A stretch of 9,124 nucleotides of DNA from Mariniphaga sp. Lineage in GTDB: Bacteria; Bacteroidota; Bacteroidia; Bacteroidales; Prolixibacteraceae. The stretch spans positions 1 through 9,124 of the forward strand of contig JABMQB010000861.1 of assembly GCA_013203525.1 (NCBI GenBank), given 5' to 3'. Under the pieces are notes generated by a model. It saw only the letters and a program-made list of their open reading frames with translations. It was not told where the DNA came from and did no database searches. Position numbers and translations under genes: made by a program. Below, piece by piece: positions 1 to 6,906 of the stretch (position 1 is the first letter of the stretch; the number at the start of each line of letters is the position of its first letter).

Positions 1-645
1 AAACTTGAATCTCCAAAAGATATTATTTTACCCGATGGTACAATTGTTACTTTAAACAGCGACACCAAATTATTTTATCCTAAACAATTTGAAGGAAACT
101 CAAGAGAAGTAAAAATTAGCGGTGAAGCTTTTTTCAATGTAACCCCAAATCCTGATAAACCTTTTATTATTAACGCAGGTAATACACAAATCAAAGTTTT
201 AGGAACATCATTTAATGTTTATGCATATCCCGGCTCTCAAACTGTTGAAGTGATTGTTGAAACCGGAAAAGTACAGGTTTTAAATCCAACTCAAACCATA
301 CAAAATACGGAAAACGAAGTATTTCTTGATCCTGGAGATAAGGCAACATTTTTCAAAAAAGAAAAAGTATTAACCAAGAACAAAAATGATGACCCTAATT
401 ATAATGCATGGAAAACTTATAACCTGGTATTTGAAGAATCAAAACTATCATATGTTTTTCAGGTTCTTGAAAAAACATACCATGTAGAAATTCAAACCGA
501 TGACCCTGAAATTGAAAATCTAATGCTCGTTGCTGAATTCAATAATAAACCAATTAATTTCGTTTTAGATGTGATTCGGCTTACTTTCAATCTTGAACTT
601 TCGATTGAAAACGACCGTTATATATTAAAAAACAGTAATTTATAA
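1..645 (+). CDS. FecR-family anti-sigma factor, 5' end missing
   Basis: The frame is open from base 1 and ends at TAA 643-645, giving the last 214 residues. Residues about 5-98 match the periplasmic FecR domain: an LPDGTIVTLNS strand near residue 10, a Y-P motif near 26-27, VKISGEAFFNV near 37-47, PF.I near 54-57, and the hallmark VLGTSFNVYAYP at about 66-77. Residues about 142-211 form the C-terminal STN-like domain (DUF4974 type) usual in Bacteroidota FecR proteins. Family knowledge: FecR-like proteins are inner-membrane anti-sigma factors that hold an ECF sigma factor until a periplasmic signal arrives, normally from an outer-membrane TonB receptor. The N-terminal cytoplasmic part and membrane helix should lie before base 1, and an ECF sigma gene probably further upstream; neither is visible. 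It is followed after 12 bases by the protease gene, so co-transcription is likely. The family call is very secure; the signal is unknown. Confidence 0.93.
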   Translation, partial: KLESPKDIILPDGTIVTLNSDTKLFYPKQFEGNSREVKISGEAFFNVTPNPDKPFIINAGNTQIKVLGTSFNVYAYPGSQTVEVIVETGKVQVLNPTQTIQNTENEVFLDPGDKATFFKKEKVLTKNKNDDPNYNAWKTYNLVFEESKLSYVFQVLEKTYHVEIQTDDPEIENLMLVAEFNNKPINFVLDVIRLTFNLELSIENDRYILKNSNL

Positions 646-657
646 ATTGGAGACGCC

Positions 658-1941
658 ATGAAAACTAAAAAAACAAACATCCGGTTAGTAATGACCATTA
701 TACTTATTTTAATGGTTTCTGTTCCGCAAATGCTTGTGGCACAAGAGCAGAAAAATGTACAGATTCTTGATCAGAATATAACTATCTACGCTGAAGACGA
801 GCCCCTTTCTAATATTATTGAAAAAATTTGTGATTATCTTGACATTGATTATTCGTATAATGCACAAATTGTTGCAGGAAAAAAAATCAGCTTGAATGTA
901 TCCAATAAACCCATAAAGTATGTATTGGATCAATTAATGAAAGATTTTTACCTGATTTTTGAATTGGATAATAATATTCTTGTAGTTAGAGATTATGTTC
1001 CTCTTGAAGAAAGTTTAAATTACGAGCGGAATACTAAGCAATTTTATACTGCAAACAGAGGATTCTTTTTTAAAAATCCCAGAAAGAAAAGTATATCGAT
1101 TGATTTTAAAACAGCAAGTAATCTTATTATTATTCCGGTAACAATTAATGATTCAGACACCCTTAATTTTATTTTAGATACAGGTGTAAGATTTCCAATA
1201 ATTACTGAATTGCCATTTGTAAATAAATTGAACCTGAACTACCTCATGCCAGTTGAATTAAAAGGGCTTGGCGAAGGAGTTAGCCTTACGGCATACCGGT
1301 CAGGGAATAACCAAATGAAAATTGAGGGTTTGGTAGCAAACAACCAGGAAGTCCAAATGATTATTGACGAGAATTTCCAAATTTCGCACATGTTAGGAAT
1401 GCCGGTTCATGGATTAATAGGATTCAACCTGTTTAAAGACTATATAGTTAAAATCGATTATATAAACGAAAAACTTACTTTGTATAGGCCTGAACACTAT
1501 AGGTATCGCGACAAAAAACGGGATATTATCCTTCCGCTCTATTTTGAAGGAAACAAACCATTTGTGCGTACATCAATTGTTACCGAAGACTATACAGAAA
1601 TTCCGGTTAAACTATTGGTTGATACAGGAGCCAGCGATGCTCTTTGGTTGTCTGAAAATTCGGATGAAAGGCTTGAATTGCCCGATAACCATATTGAAAC
1701 CTTCCTTGGCCGTGGATTAAGCGGTGACTTGTTTGGGAAAAAAGGAAGAATCGATGGAATTTGGGTTGGCCCTTTAATTTTGTCGAAACCCATTGTTGCA
1801 TTTCCCAACTCAGAATTAATAGACCAGCTTATGACATCAAATGACCGAAATGTACTATTGGTGCAGAAATTCTTCGTCGGTTTATTGTTACAATGGATTA
1901 TAGAAATCAACGGCTTACTCTTCGCCCTACAAGCAAAATAA
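658..1941 (+). CDS. STN-domain two-lobe aspartyl protease, N-terminal part of a frameshifted gene
   Basis: As it stands this frame encodes 427 residues, but only about the first 398 look native; the tail after N398 is out-of-frame sequence. A signal peptide spans residues 1-28 (basic start, hydrophobic 10-27, cleavage near VAQ). An STN-like domain covers about 40-112. Two retropepsin/pepsin-like lobes follow. Lobe 1 has D174-T-G and a psi-loop motif G252-L-I-G followed by a DY..KLTL strand. Lobe 2 has D322-T-G-A-S and should end in the equivalent GTIG motif, which lies in another frame downstream. Each lobe has about 80 residues between the Asp and the last Gly of its psi motif. The expected role is an envelope peptidase; the substrate is unknown. 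The start ATG has GGAG at 649-652, an unusually clear ribosome site for this phylum. The intact gene would be 658-2225 (522 residues). Without the repair, lobe 2 is incomplete and the PDZ domain is lost, so the product is probably inactive. Confidence 0.85.
   Translation: MKTKKTNIRLVMTIILILMVSVPQMLVAQEQKNVQILDQNITIYAEDEPLSNIIEKICDYLDIDYSYNAQIVAGKKISLNVSNKPIKYVLDQLMKDFYLIFELDNNILVVRDYVPLEESLNYERNTKQFYTANRGFFFKNPRKKSISIDFKTASNLIIIPVTINDSDTLNFILDTGVRFPIITELPFVNKLNLNYLMPVELKGLGEGVSLTAYRSGNNQMKIEGLVANNQEVQMIIDENFQISHMLGMPVHGLIGFNLFKDYIVKIDYINEKLTLYRPEHYRYRDKKRDIILPLYFEGNKPFVRTSIVTEDYTEIPVKLLVDTGASDALWLSENSDERLELPDNHIETFLGRGLSGDLFGKKGRIDGIWVGPLILSKPIVAFPNSELIDQLMTSNDRNVLLVQKFFVGLLLQWIIEINGLLFALQAK
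1849..1853 (+). other. Probable one-base deletion (frameshift site)
   Basis: The upstream frame reads S-N-D-R-N up to base 1851 and then turns into unrelated sequence. The frame one base back reads T-I-G-A-E-I-L-R-R-F from 1854, the expected end of the second protease lobe. Adding one G next to base 1852 gives D-R-N-G-T-I-G-A-E, matching the first lobe's G-L-I-G-F-N. A TGA at 1842-1844 closes the downstream frame upstream of this point, which limits the switch to roughly 1845-1856. The change could be a real mutation or an assembly error; the sequence alone cannot say which. Confidence 0.8.
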
Positions 1942-2225
1942 ATGATGCCTTTAATTACAATATGAGTGGTATGGAAGTTGCCAATCCAATGCCAGGTTTA
2001 CCTATCTTTACAATTAATAATATCAGAGTTAATTCTCCTGCTTATTTTGCCGGTTTAAAAGAAAACGACCAGATTTTATCAATTAACCATACAGGCCACA
2101 ACTCGCTTGAGTTAAATGATATAAACCTATTATTACAAAGTAAAGAGGACAGAAAAATCAAATTAAAAGTTTTACGCGACGGTGAAGAAATCAAAACAGA
2201 ATTTCATTTGAAGAAAGTATTCTAA
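1893..2225 (+). CDS. PDZ-domain C-terminal part of the frameshifted aspartyl protease
   Basis: This frame has an internal ATG at 1893, but coding character already begins at about 1854, so the ATG is probably not a native start. The first residues (DYRNQRLTLRP) match the strand that follows the psi motif in lobe 1 (DYINEKLTLYRP, residues 267-278) and belong to lobe 2 of the protease. The rest is a PDZ domain, about residues 436-522 of the repaired protein. It shows NSPAYFAGLKENDQILSIN, the usual PDZ turn (S/P-A...AGL..GD.I..ING), followed by a helix and a K-V-L-R-D-G-E-E-I strand. In envelope proteases PDZ domains bind C-termini or unfolded segments and gate activity. Taken alone the fragment would lack a signal peptide and catalytic residues. 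It ends one base before the next gene's start. Confidence 0.8.
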   Translation: MDYRNQRLTLRPTSKINDAFNYNMSGMEVANPMPGLPIFTINNIRVNSPAYFAGLKENDQILSINHTGHNSLELNDINLLLQSKEDRKIKLKVLRDGEEIKTEFHLKKVF

Positions 2226-2226
2226 T

Positions 2227-3813
2227 TTGAAAAAATATGCAAGCATATTAATATTTATTTCATTGTTGGCATTTTCTACAATTGCCCAACAACCAAATAA
2301 TACTGTTTTCAATATTCCTGTCACAATAAATACTTCTGAAAAAAATCTTTCAGAAGTATTAAATGAAATTAGCAACAAAGCAAATGTTTACTTTTCCTAC
2401 GATGCTACAGTAATTGTGTCGGATAGGCTTGTGTCTCTGCATGTAAAAAATGAACCTGTAATTCAAGTCCTTAATTCACTTTTTGATACTTCGTTAATTT
2501 CTTTTATCGAAAAGGAAAATCAGATTATTATTTCCTTAATTGAAAGTATTGACAAAACTGAAAACATACTTTCTCCAATAGTAAACGCACCGGAATATAT
2601 TTCACTCTCTGGCAAGTTGATTGATGAAAAAAATGGCGATCCACTGCTTTTTGCCAGCATATCGGTTTTTAATAAACCCATTGGTACAATAACAAATTCA
2701 GAAGGAGAATTTATCCTGAAAATAAAAAAAGAAATTTCGGAAGAACCAATTGTAATTTCCTGCCTTGGATATTCACAAAAAATACTGACAGTTAGCGAAT
2801 TAATTGAAAAAGAAACTATTACTCTTCATCCGGTTTCAATACAAATTAAAGAAGTTAAGGTTAATGCTATTGATGTTTATGAAATTCTGAATAATGTAAT
2901 CAGTAAATTATCTGAAAACTATGGTGACGATTTGCTTATGATGAAAGGGTTTTACCGGGAAACATTAAAACAGGATGAAGATTACATTAATATCTCAGAG
3001 GCTGTTATCGATATTCTGAAATCGCAATATTTTAATACTGCACGTGAAGACAAAATCAGAATTGTTAAAGGAAGGAAAAGCCCTGATGTAAGCCCTTTTC
3101 TGTGGGTAGACTTTAAGCTTATGGGGGGTCCAACCACTATGACTCAACTCGATGTACTTAAAACCATGAACAGCTTTATTGATCCTGAATTCCGTGACTT
3201 ATACAAATATAACATCAACAGGGTTATCTGGTTTCATGCTCGGCCGGTATATGTAATACAATTTAAACCGGTGCGCAATGTTTTATTTCCCTGCTACGAG
3301 GGAGAGCTGTATGTCGATAGAGAAACTTTTGCAGTTCTTCATGTCGATTTTGGATTTAGCAAACAAGGACTTCGAATTGCTGAACAGTCGTTAATTCGCA
3401 AAAAACCTAAAAGCTTTAAAGTAAAGCCGGAAAGCGTACGTTATAAAATTGATTACCGGTATTCTAATGAAATATGTTACCTGTACTCAGCAAAAGCATC
3501 CATAATGTTTAAAGTCAGGAACCGAAAAGAAAATATTAATTCGCAATTTTATAGTGTTTCCGAATTACTTGTTACCGACCATAAAAAAAGCCAGATTAAG
3601 CGATTCCCCCGACGGGAGATTTTCACTAAATCTGATATTTTTACTGAAAACATAAACAGTTTTGATGAACAGTTTTGGGGTAACTTTAATATTTTCAAAC
3701 CCGACGAGGAATTAAATACTGCAATAGAAAACCTTAAAACTAATTTTAAGTCAAACGGAAATTTGTTTTTATATAATAAGAACTATTTAACAAATTCAAA
3801 ATCAAAAAAATAA
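2227..3813 (+). CDS. Secreted STN / carboxypeptidase-regulatory-like protein of unknown function
   Basis: The protein has 528 residues and starts at TTG 2227, one base after the preceding stop. The TTG is supported because it places a signal peptide (KKYASILIFISLLAFSTIAQ, about 1-20) exactly at the N-terminus and the next in-frame ATG is more than 200 codons downstream. Residues about 30-103 form an STN-like domain with the NEPVIQVLN signature at 75-83. Residues about 126-200 are a carboxypeptidase-regulatory-like beta-sandwich (SGKLIDEKNGDPL...ASISV; G-T-I-T-N-S-E-G-E-F). Residues about 205-528 are mostly beta-rich and were not recognised; they include G-F-Y-R-E-T near 231 and Y-V-D-R-E-T-F-A-V-L near 362. 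No TonB plug or beta-barrel is evident. The tight spacing implies translational coupling with the protease gene. The same domains occur at the N-terminus of SusC-type receptors, so an outer-membrane-associated role is plausible but unproven. Confidence 0.85.
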   Translation: MKKYASILIFISLLAFSTIAQQPNNTVFNIPVTINTSEKNLSEVLNEISNKANVYFSYDATVIVSDRLVSLHVKNEPVIQVLNSLFDTSLISFIEKENQIIISLIESIDKTENILSPIVNAPEYISLSGKLIDEKNGDPLLFASISVFNKPIGTITNSEGEFILKIKKEISEEPIVISCLGYSQKILTVSELIEKETITLHPVSIQIKEVKVNAIDVYEILNNVISKLSENYGDDLLMMKGFYRETLKQDEDYINISEAVIDILKSQYFNTAREDKIRIVKGRKSPDVSPFLWVDFKLMGGPTTMTQLDVLKTMNSFIDPEFRDLYKYNINRVIWFHARPVYVIQFKPVRNVLFPCYEGELYVDRETFAVLHVDFGFSKQGLRIAEQSLIRKKPKSFKVKPESVRYKIDYRYSNEICYLYSAKASIMFKVRNRKENINSQFYSVSELLVTDHKKSQIKRFPRREIFTKSDIFTENINSFDEQFWGNFNIFKPDEELNTAIENLKTNFKSNGNLFLYNKNYLTNSKSKK

Positions 3814-3825
3814 TTAACAAATTCA
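3787..3825 (+). repeat. Short direct repeat across a stop codon
   Basis: TTAACAAATTCA occurs at 3787-3798, in the last codons of the preceding gene, and again at 3814-3825, straight after its stop. The copies are offset by 27 bases, nine codons. The sequence beyond the 12 bases diverges. It may be the remnant of a small slippage duplication; no function is suggested. Confidence 0.5.
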
Positions 3826-3849
3826 TTTATAAAAGCCAAAATTACTAAA

Positions 3850-6429
3850 ATGAAAAAATTATATTTATTAACCATCGCCAGCCTTTTAATATCAGGAATT
3901 TTTGCTCAGGAGCAAAGCGGTGTTATTGAAAAAATATCTTCTCAACTTTCTTCGTATTACCAAAACCTGCCATCCGAAAAAATATACCTGCAAACCGATA
4001 AGGATGTATATACTCCGGGTGAAATAATATGGCTTAAGGCTTTAGTTTTTGACCGGTCGACTCAAAAATTAAGCAACCTGTCTTCCGAGCTTATTCTTAA
4101 AATATTTGATAATAAAGGAAATGTTATTCTAAGTGATTATTACCTTTTAGAAAATGGATCAATAAATGGCGACTTTAAGCTTCCTGAAGGGATAATGCGG
4201 GGAAGATATTATATTTCAGCTTATACACCCTTGCAATTTAACGCTGAAAACATTTTTACCCGGTTGATTTATATAGATCAGCCATACAAAACAGATCTTA
4301 TTGTCGACGTATTAAATGAAAATAAAATTTTTGATGTAAGCCAAGAAGCTAATATTCTGATACAGGTAAAATCAATGGATAAAAATCCGGAACCAAAAAT
4401 TAGAATTAATTACGTTGTATATTTAGATAATGAACAGGTTGAAAAAGGAAGGACAAGAACAGATAACAATGGCAATGCAACAATCGAATTCAATTTTCCG
4501 GAAGAAACCGGTAGCCTTCCATTAAAAGTGGTTCTTTCAGAAGAAAAAAACTATTGGGAAAAAACTATTATAGTAAAAACAAATAAAGACAACCTTTTAT
4601 TAAACTTTTTTGCTGAAGGGGGAAACCTCATTAACGGATTCCCACAAAAAATTGGATTTGTTTCAAAAGACATTTGGGGTAATTATATTTCGGTTACTGG
4701 CGATATTCTTGACAGTAAAAACAACTTAATTGCTAAATGCCAGTCGTTTACCGATGGATTTGGATTGGTGCCAATACAGTTTACAGAAGACGAAAGCTAT
4801 CATTTTAAAATTACCAGCGAATATGGAAAGGGATTGGTTTATGAGCTCCCTAAAGCCCAAAATAACATACCTTCGATTGCAGTATTAAATACCGATGAAA
4901 ATTTTATCAATACATATTTACAATGCCCTGCGGGTAAAAGTCAACAAATAATTTTAACTGTAACTTCCGGATATCAACTTCTTTGGGGTGGTGAATTATC
5001 GATTTCCGGTCCTTCCAGATTTAAAATCCCACATGATAATTTCTCTGACGGAATTGTACTTTTATCTGCCTTTAATCAAGATACGATGCTTCTTAGTCAA
5101 AGATTGGTACATATCCAACGTAATAAAACACTGGATTTTGAAATTGAATCATCACATCGAAACAGTATCGAGATCTCAATTTCTGCATCCGACGAAAACA
5201 GTGTTAAAATAGCTCCGGATGTAATAGTATCGGTAGCCTCAGTGCATAATTTTCTAAATCACGGCCAAAGTATGGAGCATTATATAAAATATAACTCTGA
5301 GCTGGCAAACAGAATTTCTAATTCTGAAATAATTTTTTCAGGTAAACCATCAAACAAAACAGCACTTGATTACATTATGATTGCCAATAAATTAAAAGGA
5401 TTTTCATGGAACAAGATATTAGACTTTAATCCATCTGAAATATCACGTATAAATAACAACCAACTAGGTTTATCGGGCAAGGTTATAGCAAAATATAACC
5501 AGGGTGTCCCTGATGCAAAAGTTAGTATCCTTGATTCACGAACCATGAAAATTTATTCTCAAACGACAGATGATAATGGAAGGTTTTTCTTCCTTGCTTT
5601 AAATCCTGAAGAAATCGATAATTTTACAATTACGGCTACAGGCCCAAATGGAAAAAAGCAATATGAGTTTAGTATTGATAAAACATTCGAGGAACAACTT
5701 GGTGATTATATTCGTGGGGTAGATTTACAAAACACAAAAATAGATGTTTCTCGTGAAAATATGTCTGAATTATTACGATTTAACGAACAATTGGTTTTGG
5801 ATGCCCCGCAAAAACAGGTTAAGGCAAAGCGACAAAAAGTAGAACCCGCCTATAAAACATTGTTAAAAAACTCAACAAATTTATTAGATGTAATTCGGAC
5901 CATAAAATCCTTTCAAATAACTGGAGGGCAAATAATCTTTCCTGGTATGATTAATTCTTTAAATAATCAATTAGGAGCTATAATAGTGGTTGATGGCCAG
6001 ATTTTAGGAAGTGCAATTTCTGTCCTGGAAAACTATAGCCCTCTTGACATTGATGAAATAAATGTATATACTGATCCGGCAGGAAGCCAGAAATATACTA
6101 GTTTTGCCAGCGGTGGTTTAATAGAAATATTTACAAAAAAAGGCGAAAGTGCCCCTGTCGAAATCATTGAAACAGAATCAGATAAAAATTTATATGTTAA
6201 TGGCTATCGAATACCCCGTGATTACAATTCTGTAATGAATTTAATATCCGAAGAGGGCAATAATTTTAAAAGCACATTATACTGGAATTCATCTTTGTCG
6301 TTAAATAAAACACAGCCTGTAAAACTTAATATTCCTTTATCAGAACTTAAATCTGAATTTATTATCCGGATTGAAGGGATTGATAGTGAGGGAAGGATTG
6401 GCACATACAAATCTATTATCAAGAATTAA
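3850..6429 (+). CDS. Large secreted protein with MG2-like, carboxypeptidase-regulatory-like and TonB-plug-like domains
   Basis: The protein has 859 residues and starts at ATG 3850, 36 bases after the previous stop. A signal peptide lies at 1-19 (cleavage near IFA-Q). Residues about 42-142 resemble the MG2 domain of alpha-2-macroglobulin-like proteins, with E-K-I-Y-L-Q-T-D-K-D-V-Y-T-P-G-E at 43-58. Further beta-sandwich modules follow, including F-F-A-E-G-G-N-L-I-N-G near 253-263. Residues about 540-600 are a carboxypeptidase-regulatory-like domain (SGKVIAKYNQGVPDAKVSI, then TDDNGRFFF). Residues about 675-765 resemble a TonB receptor plug: I-I-V-V-D-G at 711-716, I-D-E-I-N-V-Y at 734-740, A-S-G-G-L-I-E-I near 753-760. 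The C-terminus (about 805-859) has TLYWN and an IRIEGIDSEGRIG strand, like the end of related macroglobulin-type proteins. There is no room for a TonB beta-barrel and no thioester motif was noticed. Location is probably periplasmic or outer-membrane associated; the function is unknown. It is the last gene before a terminator. Confidence 0.83.
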   Translation: MKKLYLLTIASLLISGIFAQEQSGVIEKISSQLSSYYQNLPSEKIYLQTDKDVYTPGEIIWLKALVFDRSTQKLSNLSSELILKIFDNKGNVILSDYYLLENGSINGDFKLPEGIMRGRYYISAYTPLQFNAENIFTRLIYIDQPYKTDLIVDVLNENKIFDVSQEANILIQVKSMDKNPEPKIRINYVVYLDNEQVEKGRTRTDNNGNATIEFNFPEETGSLPLKVVLSEEKNYWEKTIIVKTNKDNLLLNFFAEGGNLINGFPQKIGFVSKDIWGNYISVTGDILDSKNNLIAKCQSFTDGFGLVPIQFTEDESYHFKITSEYGKGLVYELPKAQNNIPSIAVLNTDENFINTYLQCPAGKSQQIILTVTSGYQLLWGGELSISGPSRFKIPHDNFSDGIVLLSAFNQDTMLLSQRLVHIQRNKTLDFEIESSHRNSIEISISASDENSVKIAPDVIVSVASVHNFLNHGQSMEHYIKYNSELANRISNSEIIFSGKPSNKTALDYIMIANKLKGFSWNKILDFNPSEISRINNNQLGLSGKVIAKYNQGVPDAKVSILDSRTMKIYSQTTDDNGRFFFLALNPEEIDNFTITATGPNGKKQYEFSIDKTFEEQLGDYIRGVDLQNTKIDVSRENMSELLRFNEQLVLDAPQKQVKAKRQKVEPAYKTLLKNSTNLLDVIRTIKSFQITGGQIIFPGMINSLNNQLGAIIVVDGQILGSAISVLENYSPLDIDEINVYTDPAGSQKYTSFASGGLIEIFTKKGESAPVEIIETESDKNLYVNGYRIPRDYNSVMNLISEEGNNFKSTLYWNSSLSLNKTQPVKLNIPLSELKSEFIIRIEGIDSEGRIGTYKSIIKN

Positions 6430-6456
6430 TCAGGCACAATGGCTTATTTTACTTTC

Positions 6457-6490
6457 AGCTAGTCAAAATAATTTGACTGGCTTTTTATTA
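6457..6490 (+). terminator. Intrinsic terminator of the envelope cluster
   Basis: The 5' arm 6457-6467 (AGCTAGTCAAA) pairs with the 3' arm 6472-6482 (TTTGACTGGCT) over eleven base pairs including one G-U pair. The loop has four bases, and a run of five T follows at 6482-6486. It begins 28 bases after the stop of the preceding gene and separates the envelope cluster from rbfA. Confidence 0.85.
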
Positions 6491-6501
6491 TCTTTAATGA
6501 T

Positions 6502-6509
6502 TACATTTG
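6502..6509 (+). promoter_or_regulatory. Candidate Bacteroidota -7 promoter element for rbfA
   Basis: TACATTTG is an exact match to the TAnnTTTG element used by the primary sigma factor of this phylum. It lies just after the terminator and 20 bases before the rbfA ATG, which would give a short 5' leader. No convincing TTTG is found at the usual -33 spacing; the nearest, at 6472-6475, is about 26 bases away and inside the terminator arm. Confidence 0.5.
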
Positions 6510-6529
6510 TTGTGAAATTATAAGTAATC

Positions 6530-6874
6530 ATGGAAGAATTTAGTACGCGGCAAAATAAGATATCACGGCTTATTCAGAAAGAAATGGCTGAATACTTTCA
6601 AAAAGAAAGCCGAAATTATTTCAAAGGTAAACTCATCAGTGTAACCACCGTAAGAATAACTCGCGACCTTGGAATAGCACGGGTATATTTAAGCATTTTT
6701 CCAACCGATGGAACCGATGAAATTTTAAAGCAAATAAAACAAATGACCCGGCAAATCAGGGGGAGCCTTGGTAAAAAAATTGGTAAACAGCTTCGAATTG
6801 TTCCAAAACTTGAATTCTATATTGACGATAGCCTGGATTATATTAATAATATTGACGAACTTCTTAATAATTAG
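6530..6874 (+). CDS. rbfA: 30S ribosome-binding factor A
   Basis: The 114-residue product matches RbfA in length and pattern. It opens with S-T-R-Q-N-K-I-S-R-L-I-Q-K-E at 5-18. It continues with V-T-T-V-R-I-T-R-D-L at 38-47 and A-R-V-Y-L-S-I-F at 50-57, then an IRGSLGKKIGKQLRIVP segment, and ends with L-E-F-Y-I-D-D-S-L-D-Y. RbfA has a single KH-like fold and binds the small ribosomal subunit precursor, helping 16S rRNA 5'-end maturation and growth at low temperature. The start ATG lies 20 bases after a promoter-like TACATTTG. The ABC permease gene follows after 32 bases and is probably co-transcribed. Confidence 0.95.
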   Translation: MEEFSTRQNKISRLIQKEMAEYFQKESRNYFKGKLISVTTVRITRDLGIARVYLSIFPTDGTDEILKQIKQMTRQIRGSLGKKIGKQLRIVPKLEFYIDDSLDYINNIDELLNN

Positions 6875-6906
6875 GATTTACAAAACACTAACAAAAATTA
6901 GCAACC

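Noticed and set aside
1845..1856. Programmed -1 ribosomal frameshifting joining the protease and PDZ frames
   Set aside because: No X-XXY-YYZ slippery heptamer is present in the possible window and no strong downstream hairpin was noticed; a simple one-base loss explains the data better.
1590..1910. Open frame of 106 codons on the - strand inside the protease gene
   Set aside because: The opposite strand encodes clear catalytic-lobe sequence, and the antisense product shows no family features.
6472..6475. -33 element (TTTG) for the rbfA promoter
   Set aside because: The distance to TACATTTG is about 26 bases, longer than usual, and the bases belong to the terminator stem.
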